From assembly GCA_035235625.1 (NCBI GenBank), contig CP141142.1, positions 33,800,995 to 33,864,994 on the forward strand: a stretch of 64,000 nt of DNA. The letters run 5' to 3'. The notes beneath the pieces are model-generated. The model did not search any database. It was not told where the DNA came from and saw nothing but the letters and a program-made list of their open reading frames with translations. Position numbers and translations under genes: made by a program. This document shows positions 11,657-22,040 of this stretch, piece by piece (within the stretch, counting starts at the first letter, position 1; each line of letters starts with the position of its first letter). The DNA comes from Saururus chinensis (Eukaryota; Streptophyta; Magnoliopsida; Piperales; Saururaceae).

Positions 11657-11805
11657 ATTATTTGAAGAGAAAAAAAAGTGGCCGGCGATAGCAGCATTAG
11701 AGAGGAAGGAGCGTTTGTTTGTCCCCATGGCCCAGCTCACGCAATCGCTCGTAAACCGGACAAATCCCTTGATACCCATGAGTTCTCTTTCAAGATTCGA
11801 CTTAC

Positions 11806-11961
11806 CCACAACAAGTTGAGTCACTGGAAGCTTGCAACCTGATCCATCTTCTCTCCCATCACCAACCATGCCGCGAGGGCAAGAGCACCGGTATGACCCC
11901 GGTTCATTATGACAGGCATGTTTACACTTGTTCTGTGTCTTATCAGCACACTCGTTGATAT
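11806..11961 (-). CDS. WAK copy 1, exon 2 (EGF-like domain)
   Basis: The 156-bp exon follows GTGCAG and ends before GTAAGT. It encodes DINECADKTQNKCKHACH and GSYRCSCPRGM, a calcium-binding EGF-like module (D-x-[DN]-E-C with paired Cys). Length and both phases equal those of copy 2, which supports the boundaries. A second copy of its 5' end and acceptor lies 100 bp upstream at 12043-12065. Confidence 0.85.
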
Positions 11962-12042
11962 CTGCACTTTGCCACAGTATATGCAATTGAATCAATCTGC
12001 TCTGGAAAACAATCTTATTCTTCTTTTTCATTAACAAGGATG

Positions 12043-12065
12043 TCAGCACACTCGTTGATATCTAC
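12043..12065 (-). repeat. Duplicate of exon 2 acceptor and first codons
   Basis: TCAGCACACTCGTTGATATC occurs here and at 11943-11962. On the minus strand each copy supplies an AG acceptor (TGTGTAG here, GTGCAG at the real exon) followed by the DINEC codons. Use of this upstream copy would run into TAA after about 15 codons, so it is a decoy or scar of a local duplication. Confidence 0.7.
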
Positions 12066-12197
12066 ACAAATGTTACTATGAATCATTTTTAGCATAGCAA
12101 AAAGACCCTTATTATGCTAAGGTGAAAAATAGGAGTGGTGGACGGAGCCAAGGGGGGCTGGACCTAGGGGGCCGGCCATGTGGCCCGATAAACCCAC

Positions 12198-13050
12198 CAC
12201 TGCATCCCTCGTAAGGGTTTCCAGCAAATCCATCTTTGCAGGAGCAGAGATACCCAGGCTCAATCTTGGCGTCGATGCACTTCGTATTCTGTCCCCGGCA
12301 CGCGTAGTCATCTGAGTTCTGAACCGAGTCGCAGGTTTTGTTGTTGATCGCCCAATCCAGCACAACTGGGACCTTTCCATTTGAGAAGCGGTAGTTGGAG
12401 AGCATGGACGTCTTGAAATGGAACTGATCTTGATCCACGAGAAACGCAAAGCCACAGGGGTAAGAAGATAACATATCGTCCGAGTACCTGCCAAGGTAGA
12501 TGTCGAATTTCTTGACGCCCTTGGGGATGGACACTTGGCAGCAGCCGACCCCGTCGCAGGCCCCGTCTTTCAGTTGGCTGGAGACGTTACTGCAGACGGT
12601 ACCGCAGGCATTGATCGTCTCGTGGCCCCAATGACCTCTGAATACGGATGAGTGGCCACAGCCGATCGTCGTGAACCGGTTGCGCTGAGAGAAGGTGAAG
12701 GGCTCATCAGGAGCGAGGTTCAGATAGCCGTGCGAGTTAGCACTTTTGTTCATCGAGATTGAGCTGTTGTAGCAGTCGACCCTTATTATGCTACCGATGG
12801 TCATCTCTGCTAGGAGGACTGAGATGTTAATGACCTCCAGGCCGCCCCAGAAGGGTTTGGGTGGCAGGAAGTTGTCGTTGCAAGTGAGGTTAAAAGCAAG
12901 GCCTCTCTGAAACAGCTGTCGTCGCTACCACCGCCGTTGCTGATGCCGAAGGGGTAAGGTATGGCCATGTTTCCGCACTGCCTTTGGCACCCAGCATTGG
13001 CCAAGGCATAAGCAGAAGAGCCACGCCACCACAAAATACATCCTGATCAT
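12198..13050 (-). CDS. WAK copy 1, exon 1 (signal peptide and GUB_WAK domain)
   Basis: The ATG at 13050 is chosen because MIRMYFVVAWLFCLCLG aligns with the signal peptide of copy 2. The segment with CQRQCG and IPYPFGISNGGG is in another frame, entered near 12990-13005 and left at 12898-12905, where copy 1 has GAGGCCTT against GACCGA in copy 2. From 12897 on, FNLTCND onward is in the original frame. The exon ends at 12198 before GTGGGT, a weaker donor than the GTAAGT at the same point in copy 2. Confidence 0.75.
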
Positions 13051-13818
13051 TTTAATTAATCTCTTGCACCGTGTCTCTATCACTCTCTCGCACACGAAGT
13101 ATGGACTGATACTCTTGCCATAGCTGATAGCACCTTCTTTTAAAAGCAGCGATACGATGAACATTCGACTTGAATTTAAATTTGCTGGTAAATTTTTACA
13201 CACAGTTAGATAGTTTTAAATCGACGGCACACAGAAACTAATTCTGTGTGCCTCTGTGTGCCGGCAAATTTAAGTTCTTCGGTCTTCGGCCAAAAGTCTT
13301 CCAGTCACGCTGAAGAGAAAAAAACTTTCGAACCACATTGAGGCGAAGAGTTGAATTTTCTCTTGCGCCTGACGTCTTTTTCTTTAAAGGGTACTCTTCC
13401 TGCTGATGCATGTTGACATCATCTTTCTAAGTATGATCTTGGTAATACGTGATGATCACTGCAGATAAAAATAAAGAGCAAATGATCGCTTGGACAACGG
13501 GTGACTCTTATTATCCGATGGGTCCCGATATGCTTTGCTGCATTTATTTCCGGTCAAGTCTTGCGTGCGTAGCCTTTATGTAAGAATGCAAGACTGAGGC
13601 ATCTTACTTTTAAAAGATCCTTTTGCAAGAATCCAAGGCAGACACATCTTCCTTTTAAAAGATGGGAAATTTTTTTCAAGTATTTAAGTTAGAAGTTATT
13701 CAAAATTAGCATAAATTTGGTTAAAAAACACTAAAATAAAGATGTACATGCTTTGTAAAAAAAAAATACCTCGAATTTAATGTAAATTAGCTAAAATGTT
13801 TGAAAAGTTGACATATTT
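13051..13818 (-). other. Upstream flank of WAK copy 1
   Basis: About 13125-13175 matches the 5' flanks of WAK copy 2 (about 21915-21955) and of the ghost flank at 22790-22840, with the shared word CTTTTAAAAGCAG or its variants. No TATA box could be assigned with confidence. The rest is AT-rich, with no other feature recognised. Confidence 0.5.
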
Positions 13819-13982
13819 TGATAGTGATATTTCCAAAGTACCCACAAAAATTCAGGTATGTGTTTTGATTTGATTCGATAAGTAGGGCTCACACAAAGTT
13901 TACTTAATCTCATATATCTAATTTAATTAAGATACATGTGTGAGTTTTTGTTACGTATTTGTTATTTGAAAATGTATTTTTT
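13819..13982. mobile_element. Diverged MITE, same family as 8896-9066
   Basis: Starts TGATAGTGATATTTCC, shares AAAGTACCCACAAAAA and, near the right end, GTGTGAGTTTTTGTTACG with the 8896-9066 element. The size (~164 bp) is similar. Target duplication is no longer clear. It lies in the upstream region of WAK copy 1. Confidence 0.65.
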
Positions 13983-14056
13983 CGACAAATATGCTCTTTA
14001 TACTACGCACTGCCACCCAACACAGTCCTCAATTACTTCTACTCGTCATTTTCAAC

Positions 14057-16013
14057 TACTACAACAAAATGTACTATTAGCGACACATTAATTTATGACG
14101 TACACATAAGCGTCACTAAAAATAACTATTTACGATACATAAAAAAATATAGCAAAAAATAATATATTAGTGACACATAATAATATACATTGCTAATAGT
14201 TATTTTTCAGTGATGTTTAACATCAATCGTCGCTAATATTAACTATATTAGTGACGCTTCCCAATAAACAACGCTAATTAGTTATGCTATTAGCGATGCT
14301 TTAAGTAAGTATCGCTAAAAGATATTTACTTTTGAATAAGGAAAAATATTACTATTAGTGATACTTGTTATTAAGCATCGCTAATAGGTTAAACAATAGT
14401 AGCTACTAGCGACGCCTAAGAAAAGCGTCCCTAATAGTAATAAATTTAAAATAAAAAAAAATTATAACTATTAGTGACACTTATAATTATGCATCGCTAA
14501 TAGCATTAATATTAGCGACAATTATTTACAAGTGTCACTATTAACTTATTAAATATAATATATTTTATTTAATATTTACTATTTGTATATATAATAAATC
14601 AATATTAAATTTTCAATAAAAGGTAGTGAGATAGAGAAGAGGAGAGAGGAGGGAGAGAGGAGAGAAAGAAAGAGAGAGCAGGGAGAGAAAGAGGAAGATA
14701 GAGAGAGCGGAAGAGAGAGAGGGGAAGAGAGAGATGATAGAGAGAGAGGGGAGAGAGAGAAGAGAGAGGGGAGAGAGGAGAGAGGAAGAGAGAGAGAGAG
14801 GAGAGGGGAGACAGAGGAGACAGAGGATTAAAATTGATATTATAAATTATTTTGAATAATTTTAATAAATCAATAAATAATATGTATTGGCGACGCATAT
14901 ACGTATGTGTCGCTAAAAGATCTGAGTATATGCGTCGCTACTATCATAGTTTATGGGCAACGCATACGCATATGCGTCGCCACTATGCTAAGTTAATAGC
15001 GGCACATATGGTATGCGTCACTACTAGCAATTTTTTTATTTTAAAAAATTTTAAATTAAAAGAGATAGAGGGAGAGGAGAGAAGAAGAGAGAGTGTGTGT
15101 GAGAGAGAGGAGAGGAGAGAGAGTGGAAAGAGAGAGGAAGAGAGCTAAAATTTTTATTATAAATTATTTTTAAAATTTTGAAAAAAATAAAAAATGCCTA
15201 TTAGCGACACATACATATATGTGTCGCTACTATTCTACTATAGTAGTGACATATATTCGTATGCGTCGCTACTACCCCTGGTTAGTAGCGACACATATAA
15301 GTATACGTCGCTAATAAGAATTTTTTTATTTAAAAAAAATTAAATTAAAAGGGATAGAGAGAGAGTGAGGAGAGAGAGAGGAGGAAAGATGAGATAGAGA
15401 AGGGAAAAGGGAGAAATTGTGTTGAAGGAAAAAATGGATTTTCATAAAGCACTTCTTTTGCTCAAACCCAGAAGAGAGGGAGAGAGAGGAGGGAGAGAGA
15501 GTGACGAGAGGAGAGAGAGAGGGAGAGAGAGTGAGGAGAGGAGAGAGAGAGGGAGAGAGGGGAGAGAGAGAGGAGAGGGAGAGAGGGGAAGAGAGAGAGG
15601 GAGAGAGAGGGGAAGAGAGAGGGAGAGGAGAGAGAGAGAGAGAGAGAGAGGGAGAGGGTAGAGAGAGATGAGGGGAGAGAGAGAGAGGGAGAGTAAGAGA
15701 GTGAGGAGAAGAGAGAGAGAGGGAGAGAGGGGAGAGAGAGAGAGAAAGAGTGGAGAGACAGAAGAGAAAGAAAGAGGAAGAAAGAGAGGACAGAGAGACT
15801 ATAGTGACTCATACTTTATGCGTCGCTAATAATTTGTGTATTAGCAATGCATATCGTATGTGTCGCAAATACATGTTTTTTTAATTTGCGCCGGCGATTT
15901 TTGCCCGTGCAGTGCAGTTATTTAACCCCCTCCCCGCCCCTCTCTCCTCCGGCTTAGCCGCCCTCCTCCACCATTTCCGCTGCCACCGTTTGCCGGTCCC
16001 CCACCTCGACCCT
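14057..16013 (+). mobile_element. CACTA-type transposon, left end and truncated body
   Basis: Begins TACTACAACAAAATG (first base changed from C) at 14057 and continues ACTATTAGCGACAC, as does the element at 55056. About fifteen inverted GACGC/GCGTC units occupy 14080-14560. GA-rich tracts (14625-14830, 15060-15145, 15360-15800) alternate with further palindromic units (14885-15020, 15195-15320, 15800-15870). The body stops near 16013 against the WAK-derived flank, without a right terminus. Confidence 0.65.
15395..15475 (+). repeat. CACTA-associated internal unit, truncated copy 2
   Basis: GGGAAAAGGGAGAAATTGTG through TTGCTCAAACCCAGAAG matches the start of the unit at 56878 and the reverse complement of 1330-1425. 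The remainder of the unit is missing and replaced by a GA tract. Confidence 0.65.
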
Positions 16014-16620
16014 CTCTATAGCTATAACTTTGTCATTGTATTCCCTGCTTCCGTAGGAACCCTTGCTACTGGACTTTATTGCTTCGCAGATACAATGAAA
16101 TAATGATTCATTTGATCAAATTAAGCGCATTACCCGCACTAAGCAACAACATTGCCCAATTGTAACATAAATTACAACTTCTATGCCCAAAGGAATCAAT
16201 CAATAACAAAGATGGTCATGACAACATTCAAAATCCTTTACTTCTTCCAACTCAACAATTATTTATACATAAAGTTGATGACAATACAGAATTATTGCAT
16301 GAACACAACCCACTCAACTGATATTTCATTAGATAAAGTCAAATTTTATTGAAAGAAAAGGTTTAAACTCTTGCAGTGGTGAGTTCTCTTGGAAGACCAG
16401 CTTCTGATTTGGGTGTGGTTGGGCCAAGCCATGGAGAGCACGTTGGCAGAATGGCCACAAATCGACAAGCCAGGCATAGGGGTGGTTCAGGAGGGTTGGA
16501 GAGCACGTTGGTAGAATGGCCACAAATCGACAAGCCATGGAGGCATAAGGGTGGTTCAGGAGGGTTGTATAGCCGGGAGAGGGTTATGTTCACCGACTAT
16601 TGAGAGAGGGTTGTCGGGGG
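16014..16620 (-). repeat. Orphan WAK 3' flank (ghost of a third WAK copy)
   Basis: Matches 8727-9520 downstream of WAK copy 1 but is not attached to a WAK coding region. It lacks the MITE at 8896-9066. It contains its own tandem duplication of ~66-69 bp (about 16432-16497 and 16498-16568, sharing ATGGCCACAAATCGACAAGC). Confidence 0.7.
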
Positions 16621-16644
16621 GTCCCGTGAATCATATTCATTTGA

Positions 16645-16987
16645 TTACTCAACCACAAAACTTTGGGCATAATGCCTCTTTTCTCCGCATTCAAAGTAAG
16701 AAGAATTTATGTTCTTTTGACTTTCTTTGAACTTTCTCTTAAAGTGAGAAATAAATAAATTGTGCATACCTTGTTTGTTCACATGAGAATTTACTCCAAA
16801 GTCCACTCCATATCTCCTTTGTTGTAAGAAGAAACATCTTCTCACCATGACGAGTGTAGCTGGAACCATTGAATCTGTCAAGTTTGACAAGATCTTGATT
16901 CATGATTTTGATAGATGTCATATTTGATTCTGAATCCATGATGATGGCAAATAATTTCTTAAAATTGTTGGTAGCGGCAAGGGGCAA
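16645..16987 (-). pseudogene. Ty1/copia gag remnant
   Basis: The minus strand reads DLVKLDRFNGSSYTR then GEKMFLLTT, resembling the N-terminal gag region of plant copia elements (usually FxGxNYxxW...KM). In another frame it then reads SSYFECGEKRHYAQSF, a zinc knuckle with the CX2CX4HX4C pattern damaged at the first and last Cys. The two parts, normally far apart in gag, are nearly adjacent, so the element is internally deleted and frameshifted. No pol sequence is visible nearby. Confidence 0.6.
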
Positions 16988-18900
16988 GATTCAGATCTAC
17001 AAAAGTTGTCTTTAGAAGATGATGACTGATCTTCACAACGGACAGTAGTAGAAGATGGATTATGGCTGATCTTTACAATAGACGACGGTTGGAGATGGAT
17101 TTAAGAACTCACCATTGAAAGGCGGATGAACATAAATCTTTCAGGCTTTGAGGCACGTATAAGTACAATTTTCTTTAAGGAATTATTTGTCCCCCTTGGA
17201 TAGATCCAAGTTGTTGATGGGCTACATGACAAACTTCTTCTCAGGAGACAATAGAGCCTTTGAGAAACTACAATCAACAATGTTGAAGAATTATCCCTGA
17301 ACTTTCCTTGAAATTGTATAAGAATGTGACTGAAATTTGTGTTTGAAAACACAAGAGAAGAACACAAGAGATGAAAAATTATAGTGTGTATTTTCTTCTG
17401 GCTGTGCTAATGAATATGCAATTGCCCAGACTTGGGTCTCTATTTATAAACTCTTAAGGGGTGCGAAGTGAAAATGAATGTCCCTTTATGAAGAGGTGTC
17501 TCATCACAACCGAAGAGATGTAACTATTCCTAATGGTTGCAACTCATCACAATATTTAAGAGATGACACATTTCACTAAGAGGTGTAATATAACTAAAGG
17601 TCATAAATAACTAAGGAATGTAACCTTTCACTAAAAGGTACAACCCTTAATTAAAAATTATTTATTATTTTTAAAAATATCAATAGGTTGCCCACTAACC
17701 AGTCTATGCTATAACTATGCAGTGCAAGTAGCAACAAGGATCAGATCACTGAATGAATCATGCATGTTGTTCTTGATTGCTTCATTGAATAGGTGAATAT
17801 CGAATCTAACCCGAACGGATCCAACTTCAAATGGTTTAAGTTTGTGTATGACCAACTAAGGTTTATCAACACTGACTTTTGGTGCTCTAGCTGATGCACC
17901 TATTCGTGTTATGGTCCATCGGTATGATGCTCCAACTGAACACCTGGCCACTGCGACCAAAAGAGACAGGCAGTGGCTAGCAGGGTGGCTAGTGAGGCGA
18001 TGCAGGGTAGGGCCGCAGGGTCAGGGTGGTCATAGCCCCGCTGGCCTGTGGGCAAAATTAGCGAACAAGAGAAGAGAGGAAGAGAAGTTAGGGAGAATAG
18101 CAAAAAGATCGTCATCACCTGGTAGCCACCAATGAGTGTCCATTAGATCATTTTCCAAATAATTAGGATTTCCACGAGTCGCTGGTCTAAGGCTTATGAC
18201 TACGGATCCATGCAATGCTATTGCACAAGCTCATTCTTGCCTTATTTTTAGTACTCTTTTGTTCTTACATTAATAGCGTTATTTAATTTTCTAAAATAAA
18301 CTAATTTTAATTTATTATAAAAACTAAATAAACTTATTAATGTGGGACATAAAATATATATTTTTATATTTTATTTGACAAATACATATCTATACCTATA
18401 TATATATATATAATTTTATATCTTTTTAAATAAATAAAGTTGTAAACTTTTGTAAAAAGGTAAAAATTTAGATGCACCAAAATTAGGGGAGAGACAAGTG
18501 ATTAAACCCACCTAGTCCCTAATTTACACACATCGCAGATAGTGATTGATGACCATTTATGCCATACTAAAAAGACTCTTTAAAATATATTCCATCCTTT
18601 CTTAAATAATTTTCTTATTTAAAAAATTAATTTATTATGAAATAAGTATTTTATTTGCTTAGTTGTCAACAACTTCCTCCTCTCTTATATAGTTTTTTTG
18701 TATATTATTCTTAAAATACATTTTCTTAAGTTCATCTTTATGTTAATGACAAAATAATTCTAAAATATTTTAAATGATATGTATAGAATTTTAATCTTAA
18801 TTTTGAAATGGAGAATATGAAATACAAATGTCTAAAATGCAGATCAACAAAAACAAAAAATGGAAAATTTATTTTAGAACGGAGTGAGTATATATTTTAA
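16988..18900. other. Intergenic, possibly LTR-derived in part
   Basis: The stretch upstream of the gag remnant on the minus strand (about 17000-17700) may be leader and LTR of the same element, but no primer-binding site or LTR ends were found. From 17700 to 18900 no gene or repeat is supported. 18240-18900 is strongly AT-rich. Confidence 0.4.
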
Positions 18901-19158
18901 TATTAAAAATTAAAAGAGCTGCCTTGACCCAAACAGTCAAACCTAAACATTCAATCTGTGCCATTAACGACTTATCCCAACTAGCGACTTTTCAAACGGA
19001 ATCTTCTGAGCTTCGTGAATCATGCTACAAGAAAATTGCTTTTAGATGGAGTCCACCACAAATACACAATTCCACCAACAATCATAACCGTTTTTATCTA
19101 CACTATAACCATGATAAATCACACATCGTGGTACTGAAGGATGGTGGTAAAGAAGGAA

Positions 19159-20307
19159 TCATCGTCCCGCGGCCATCTCTATTTCAAGGCTGACCCATCT
19201 CTCTGCACTAACTTCAGCAGTTGCAGAGTCAGTGCATTCCTCCCAAGATGGACCTAGGAAGGTCTCCTTCTCATCTAAGTTCTTTGCTGCCCAAGGATGC
19301 TCAGTGCACCTCCTGATCAACTGCTGCAGCTCCGTTGCAATATCTCTCATTGTCGGCCTATCCTCACCTTTGACCCTCAGGCACCTCTCTGCAAGACGAC
19401 CAATTGCCATCGCTCGATCTTCCCCTCCAATTCGAACTCGTTCCTCCAATACCTTCGACAATCGATTCCCCCTTATCTCAGAAATGAAATGACTCACTGA
19501 TGATTTTCTCCGAGCTCCTCCGTTTGAGATGGGTCTCTGCCCTGTTAACAGCTCGACAAGTACCACCCCAAAGCTGTACACATCACTCTTCTCTGTCAAT
19601 TGGCATGTTTGCAAGTACTCGGGATCCAAATATCCAGGAGTTCCTTTCACTATAGTTTCAATTTGTCCGTGTTGATCTGATGAAACAAGCTTTGATGTTC
19701 CAAAATCCGACACTTTGGCATTCAGGTTAGAGTCTAAGAGGATGTTCGCAGATTTGACATCTCCATGGATAATTGGCACTGAGACATCTGAATGCAAGTA
19801 GGCGAGTGCTCCTGCAGTTTCTGATGCGATCTTTAGACGATTTCCAAATGAAATGGAGCCAGCAAAATCCCTGTTATGAAGACGCTGGGCGAGGGTTCCA
19901 TTGCTGATGAACTCATACACCAAAATTGGACTTTTCGATTCCAGACAACATCCCAGAAGCTTTACCACATTCTTGTGGTTCATCCGATATAGGACCGAGA
20001 TTTCATTTATGAAGTCTTCAACTTGATTCTGATCCGTTGTCTTAGACTTCTTAACTGCAACTTCTCCATGCTGTGGCGTAACCTTCCTCACCAATTATCT
20101 CCGAGTAATTGCTTGTTGCCTTTTTAAGCTCGTGCTCGTGGTAGATTTTGACTATGTCCACTGCACCTATTGAAGAGAGGCTATTGTATATGGCACCTCC
20201 ATTTTGATAATAATACTCCGCTTTAAGTTTTTCTAGCTTTGTCTTTTGCAAGTGCAAGTAGATTAACGTCCCTACGATGACTAAAATCAAGACAATCAAG
20301 TTAATGC
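19159..20307 (-). CDS. WAK copy 2, exon 3 (transmembrane helix and kinase)
   Basis: Opens with GINLIVLILVIVGTLIYL after GTGCAG and a short 83-bp intron 2. The juxtamembrane KKATSNYSEIIGEEGY is followed by the 23-bp deletion near 20072-20080. From HGEVAVKKSK on, the kinase is open in the shifted frame to TGA at 19159-19161. Exon length is 1149 nt against 1175 in copy 1, which fits the 23-nt loss plus one codon. Confidence 0.85.
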
Positions 20308-20390
20308 CTGCACAAGTACGTACACAGTCAGATCGAAGAAATGCAAATGACTAGCAGTAAGAGAAAGTTGCCTTGGATCCAGCTACTTAC

Positions 20391-20546
20391 CCACAACAAG
20401 CTGAGTTACTGGAAGTTTGCAACCAGTTTCATCTCTTCTTCCATTACCAACCATGCCTCGAGGGCAAGAACAATGATAGGACCCTTCATCATTATGGCAA
20501 TCATGTGTGCAATTGTTCTGCGACTTTTCATCACACTCGTTTATAT
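20391..20546 (-). CDS. WAK copy 2, exon 2 (EGF-like domain)
   Basis: A 156-bp exon between acceptor TGTGTAG and donor GTAAGT, encoding DINECDEKSQNNCTHDCH and GSYHCSCPRGM. It is identical in length and phase to exon 2 of copy 1. Confidence 0.85.
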
Positions 20547-21003
20547 CTACACATTGACAAAGACTGCAACTAAACCAACTATACTTTTCAGCTGCTTCAT
20601 GTTCAAAGGGGTAGTTTCTATACCCCATAAAACCACTCAGTACCCCAAGATTTGATAGTGTTAGTACATGAAAAAAGGGGCAATGAGGAGTTTATTGGGG
20701 TCCATATAGACTATGTTCAAAGGTAATTAGTGCATGCCTTTCTAGATACTGCTTGTGTAAAAACATAAAAAAACACTGTTTCATACTGCAACAGCGTAGT
20801 GCTTACTCTGTGGTATAACTGCTGCTGCAACTGCATTTACAACACATCAAAATGCATTGAATTAAAAAGGGTGTGCGATTATTATCCCTTCTACCTTATA
20901 TGGTGTCAATGTATCCACTAATGTGATACTATATAATGAGATCAGGAGCTATAGGGTAAAAGAAATTATCAGTATAGTAGTAAAGTATCATTCTTACACT
21001 TAC

Positions 21004-21874
21004 CTCTGCATCCTTCGTAAGGGTTTCCAGCAAATCCCTCTTTGCAAGCACAAAGGTATCCAGGGTCAACCTTGGCGTCGATGCACTTGGTATTCTGGCC
21101 TCGGCATGCGTAGTCGCCGGAGTGCTAGGCCAAATCGCAGCTTATGTTGCTGATCGCCCAGTCCAGCACGACGGGGGCGCTTTCATTTGCTCCATAGTAA
21201 AAACTATAATTGGATAGATAGGACTTCTTGAACTGGAATTGATCTTGAGCCACCAGAAACGCAAAGCCGCAGGGGTACCATTCGAACCACTCGTCCGACC
21301 ACCTGCTAAATTCCGTCTGGAAATTCTTGACGCCCTTGGCAATGGGCACCTGACAGCAGCCGACCCCGTCGCAGATGCCGTCCGCCAGCTGGGTGCTGTC
21401 GTTAGTGCAGTTAGCGGAACAGGTGCTCATCGTGCCGTGTCCCCATTCACCCGTCAGCCAAGACTGGACGTCGCAGACGATCGTCGTAAACCGGTTGCGT
21501 TGGGAGAAGGTGAAAGGCGAGTCTATGTCGAGATTCAAATAGCCTTTGGAGTCATCCCTTTTATTCATGGAGACTGAGCTGTTATCGCAGTCATACGCCA
21601 TGGAGCCACTGATGGTCATCTCTGCTTGGTCTATTGAGATGTTAGTGACCTCCAGATCGCCCCAGAAGATTTTGGGTGGGTCGAAGGTATTGTTGCAAGT
21701 GAGATTGAAAGCTCGGTCTCTGAAACAGCCTTCGCTGCCACCGCCGCCGTTGCTAAGGCCGAAGGGGAATGGTATGTAGACGCTTCCGCACTCTTTTTGG
21801 CACTCAGAGCTGGCCACGGCTGTGCTCAGGCAGAGCATCAAAATCACCAGCAAATACATCCCCAGCATCTTCAT
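21004..21874 (-). CDS. WAK copy 2, exon 1
   Basis: Encodes the signal peptide and Cys-rich GUB_WAK ectodomain with FNLTCNN, CDNSSVSMNK, FTFSQRNRFTT and DGVGCCQVPIAKG. The reading frame is intact until the TAG at 21125-21127. After it, YACRGQNTKC and GFAGNPYEGC continue in frame to the exon end before GTAAGT. The nonsense codon would truncate the protein before the EGF-like and kinase domains. Confidence 0.85.
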
Positions 21875-21889
21875 TCTTACTCCGTTCTC

Positions 21890-22040
21890 TCTCTCGCTAA
21901 CACCATGGCACAGGCCCTTTAGAGCAGCCATACGAGAAGGACTTGTCTAGCAACACTAATTTTCGACACCAAGGTTTGGTGACTTAATAATGGGAGGTTA
22001 GAAAATTGGAACTAGTTTTGTCGGTTTTTTCTCCTTTCTT
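21890..22040 (-). promoter_or_regulatory. 5' flank of WAK copy 2 (5' leader/proximal promoter region)
   Basis: This flank resembles 22770-22920 and, over a shorter stretch, 13125-13175, so it is a conserved proximal upstream segment of the WAK family here. Shared words include GACTTGTCTAGCA. No TATA box or start site could be fixed, and the regulatory role is inferred from position. Confidence 0.45.

Larger units (their letters stand above)
10721..11805 (-). other. WAK copy 1, intron 2, expanded by insertions
   Basis: This intron is 1085 bp against 83 bp in copy 2. The excess consists of a hAT-type MITE (11244-11656) and a GC-rich unrecognised insert (about 10850-11243). The splice signals GTAAGT and GTGCAG remain intact. 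Confidence 0.8.
9546..13050 (-). pseudogene. Wall-associated receptor kinase-like gene, copy 1 (disrupted)
   Basis: WAKs are plasma-membrane receptor kinases whose extracellular part binds pectin or oligogalacturonides and whose cytosolic part is a Ser/Thr kinase. Read in order: a hydrophobic signal segment from ATG 13050, a Cys-rich GUB_WAK galacturonan-binding region (IPYPFG, CCQVSIP), an EGF-like repeat (DINEC...GSYRCSCP), a transmembrane helix (IILILVIVATLFYW) and a kinase with GEGGYGVVYKG loop, AVKK lysine, HGDVKSANILLD, DFGTSKL and DVYSFGVVL. Three exons in the standard WAK phase pattern give about 727 codons, normal for the family. Lesions: a net -5 nt indel near 12990-13005, a +2 change at 12898-12905 that returns to frame, and an in-frame TGA at 10233-10235 just before the catalytic loop. 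Sequencing error cannot be excluded, but three lesions suggest a pseudogene. Confidence 0.88.
19159..21874 (-). pseudogene. Wall-associated receptor kinase-like gene, copy 2 (disrupted)
   Basis: Tandem paralogue of copy 1 in the same orientation. Layout: signal peptide (MKMLGMYLLVILMLCLSTAVA), GUB_WAK region (CQKECG, IPFPFGLSNGGG), EGF-like repeat, transmembrane helix (LIVLILVIVGTLIYL) and Ser/Thr kinase (AVKKSK, HGDVKSANILLD, DFGTSK, GTPGYLDPEY). Two lesions: TAG at 21125-21127 (codon 250, where copy 1 has CAG) and a 23-bp deletion near 20072-20080 relative to copy 1 that shifts frame and removes the GYGVVYKG part of the ATP-binding loop. About 725 codons in total, normal for the family. Both lesions are outside splice sites, and the three-exon structure is otherwise clean. 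An in-frame ATG at 21931 exists, but the signal peptide favours 21874. Confidence 0.88.

Noticed and set aside
12810..13034. Separate upstream frame starting at 13034 as an independent small gene
   Set aside because: It begins with a non-ATG codon and is the frameshifted middle of WAK copy 1 exon 1, as shown by alignment with copy 2.
14080..14560. Regularly spaced short palindromes, considered as a CRISPR-like array
   Set aside because: Spacers are AT-rich and irregular, repeats are inverted and variable, and a CACTA terminus adjoins; this is a plant transposon end.
21239..21577. Frame antisense to WAK copy 2 exon 1
   Set aside because: Shadow of the GC-rich WAK exon with no independent motif.
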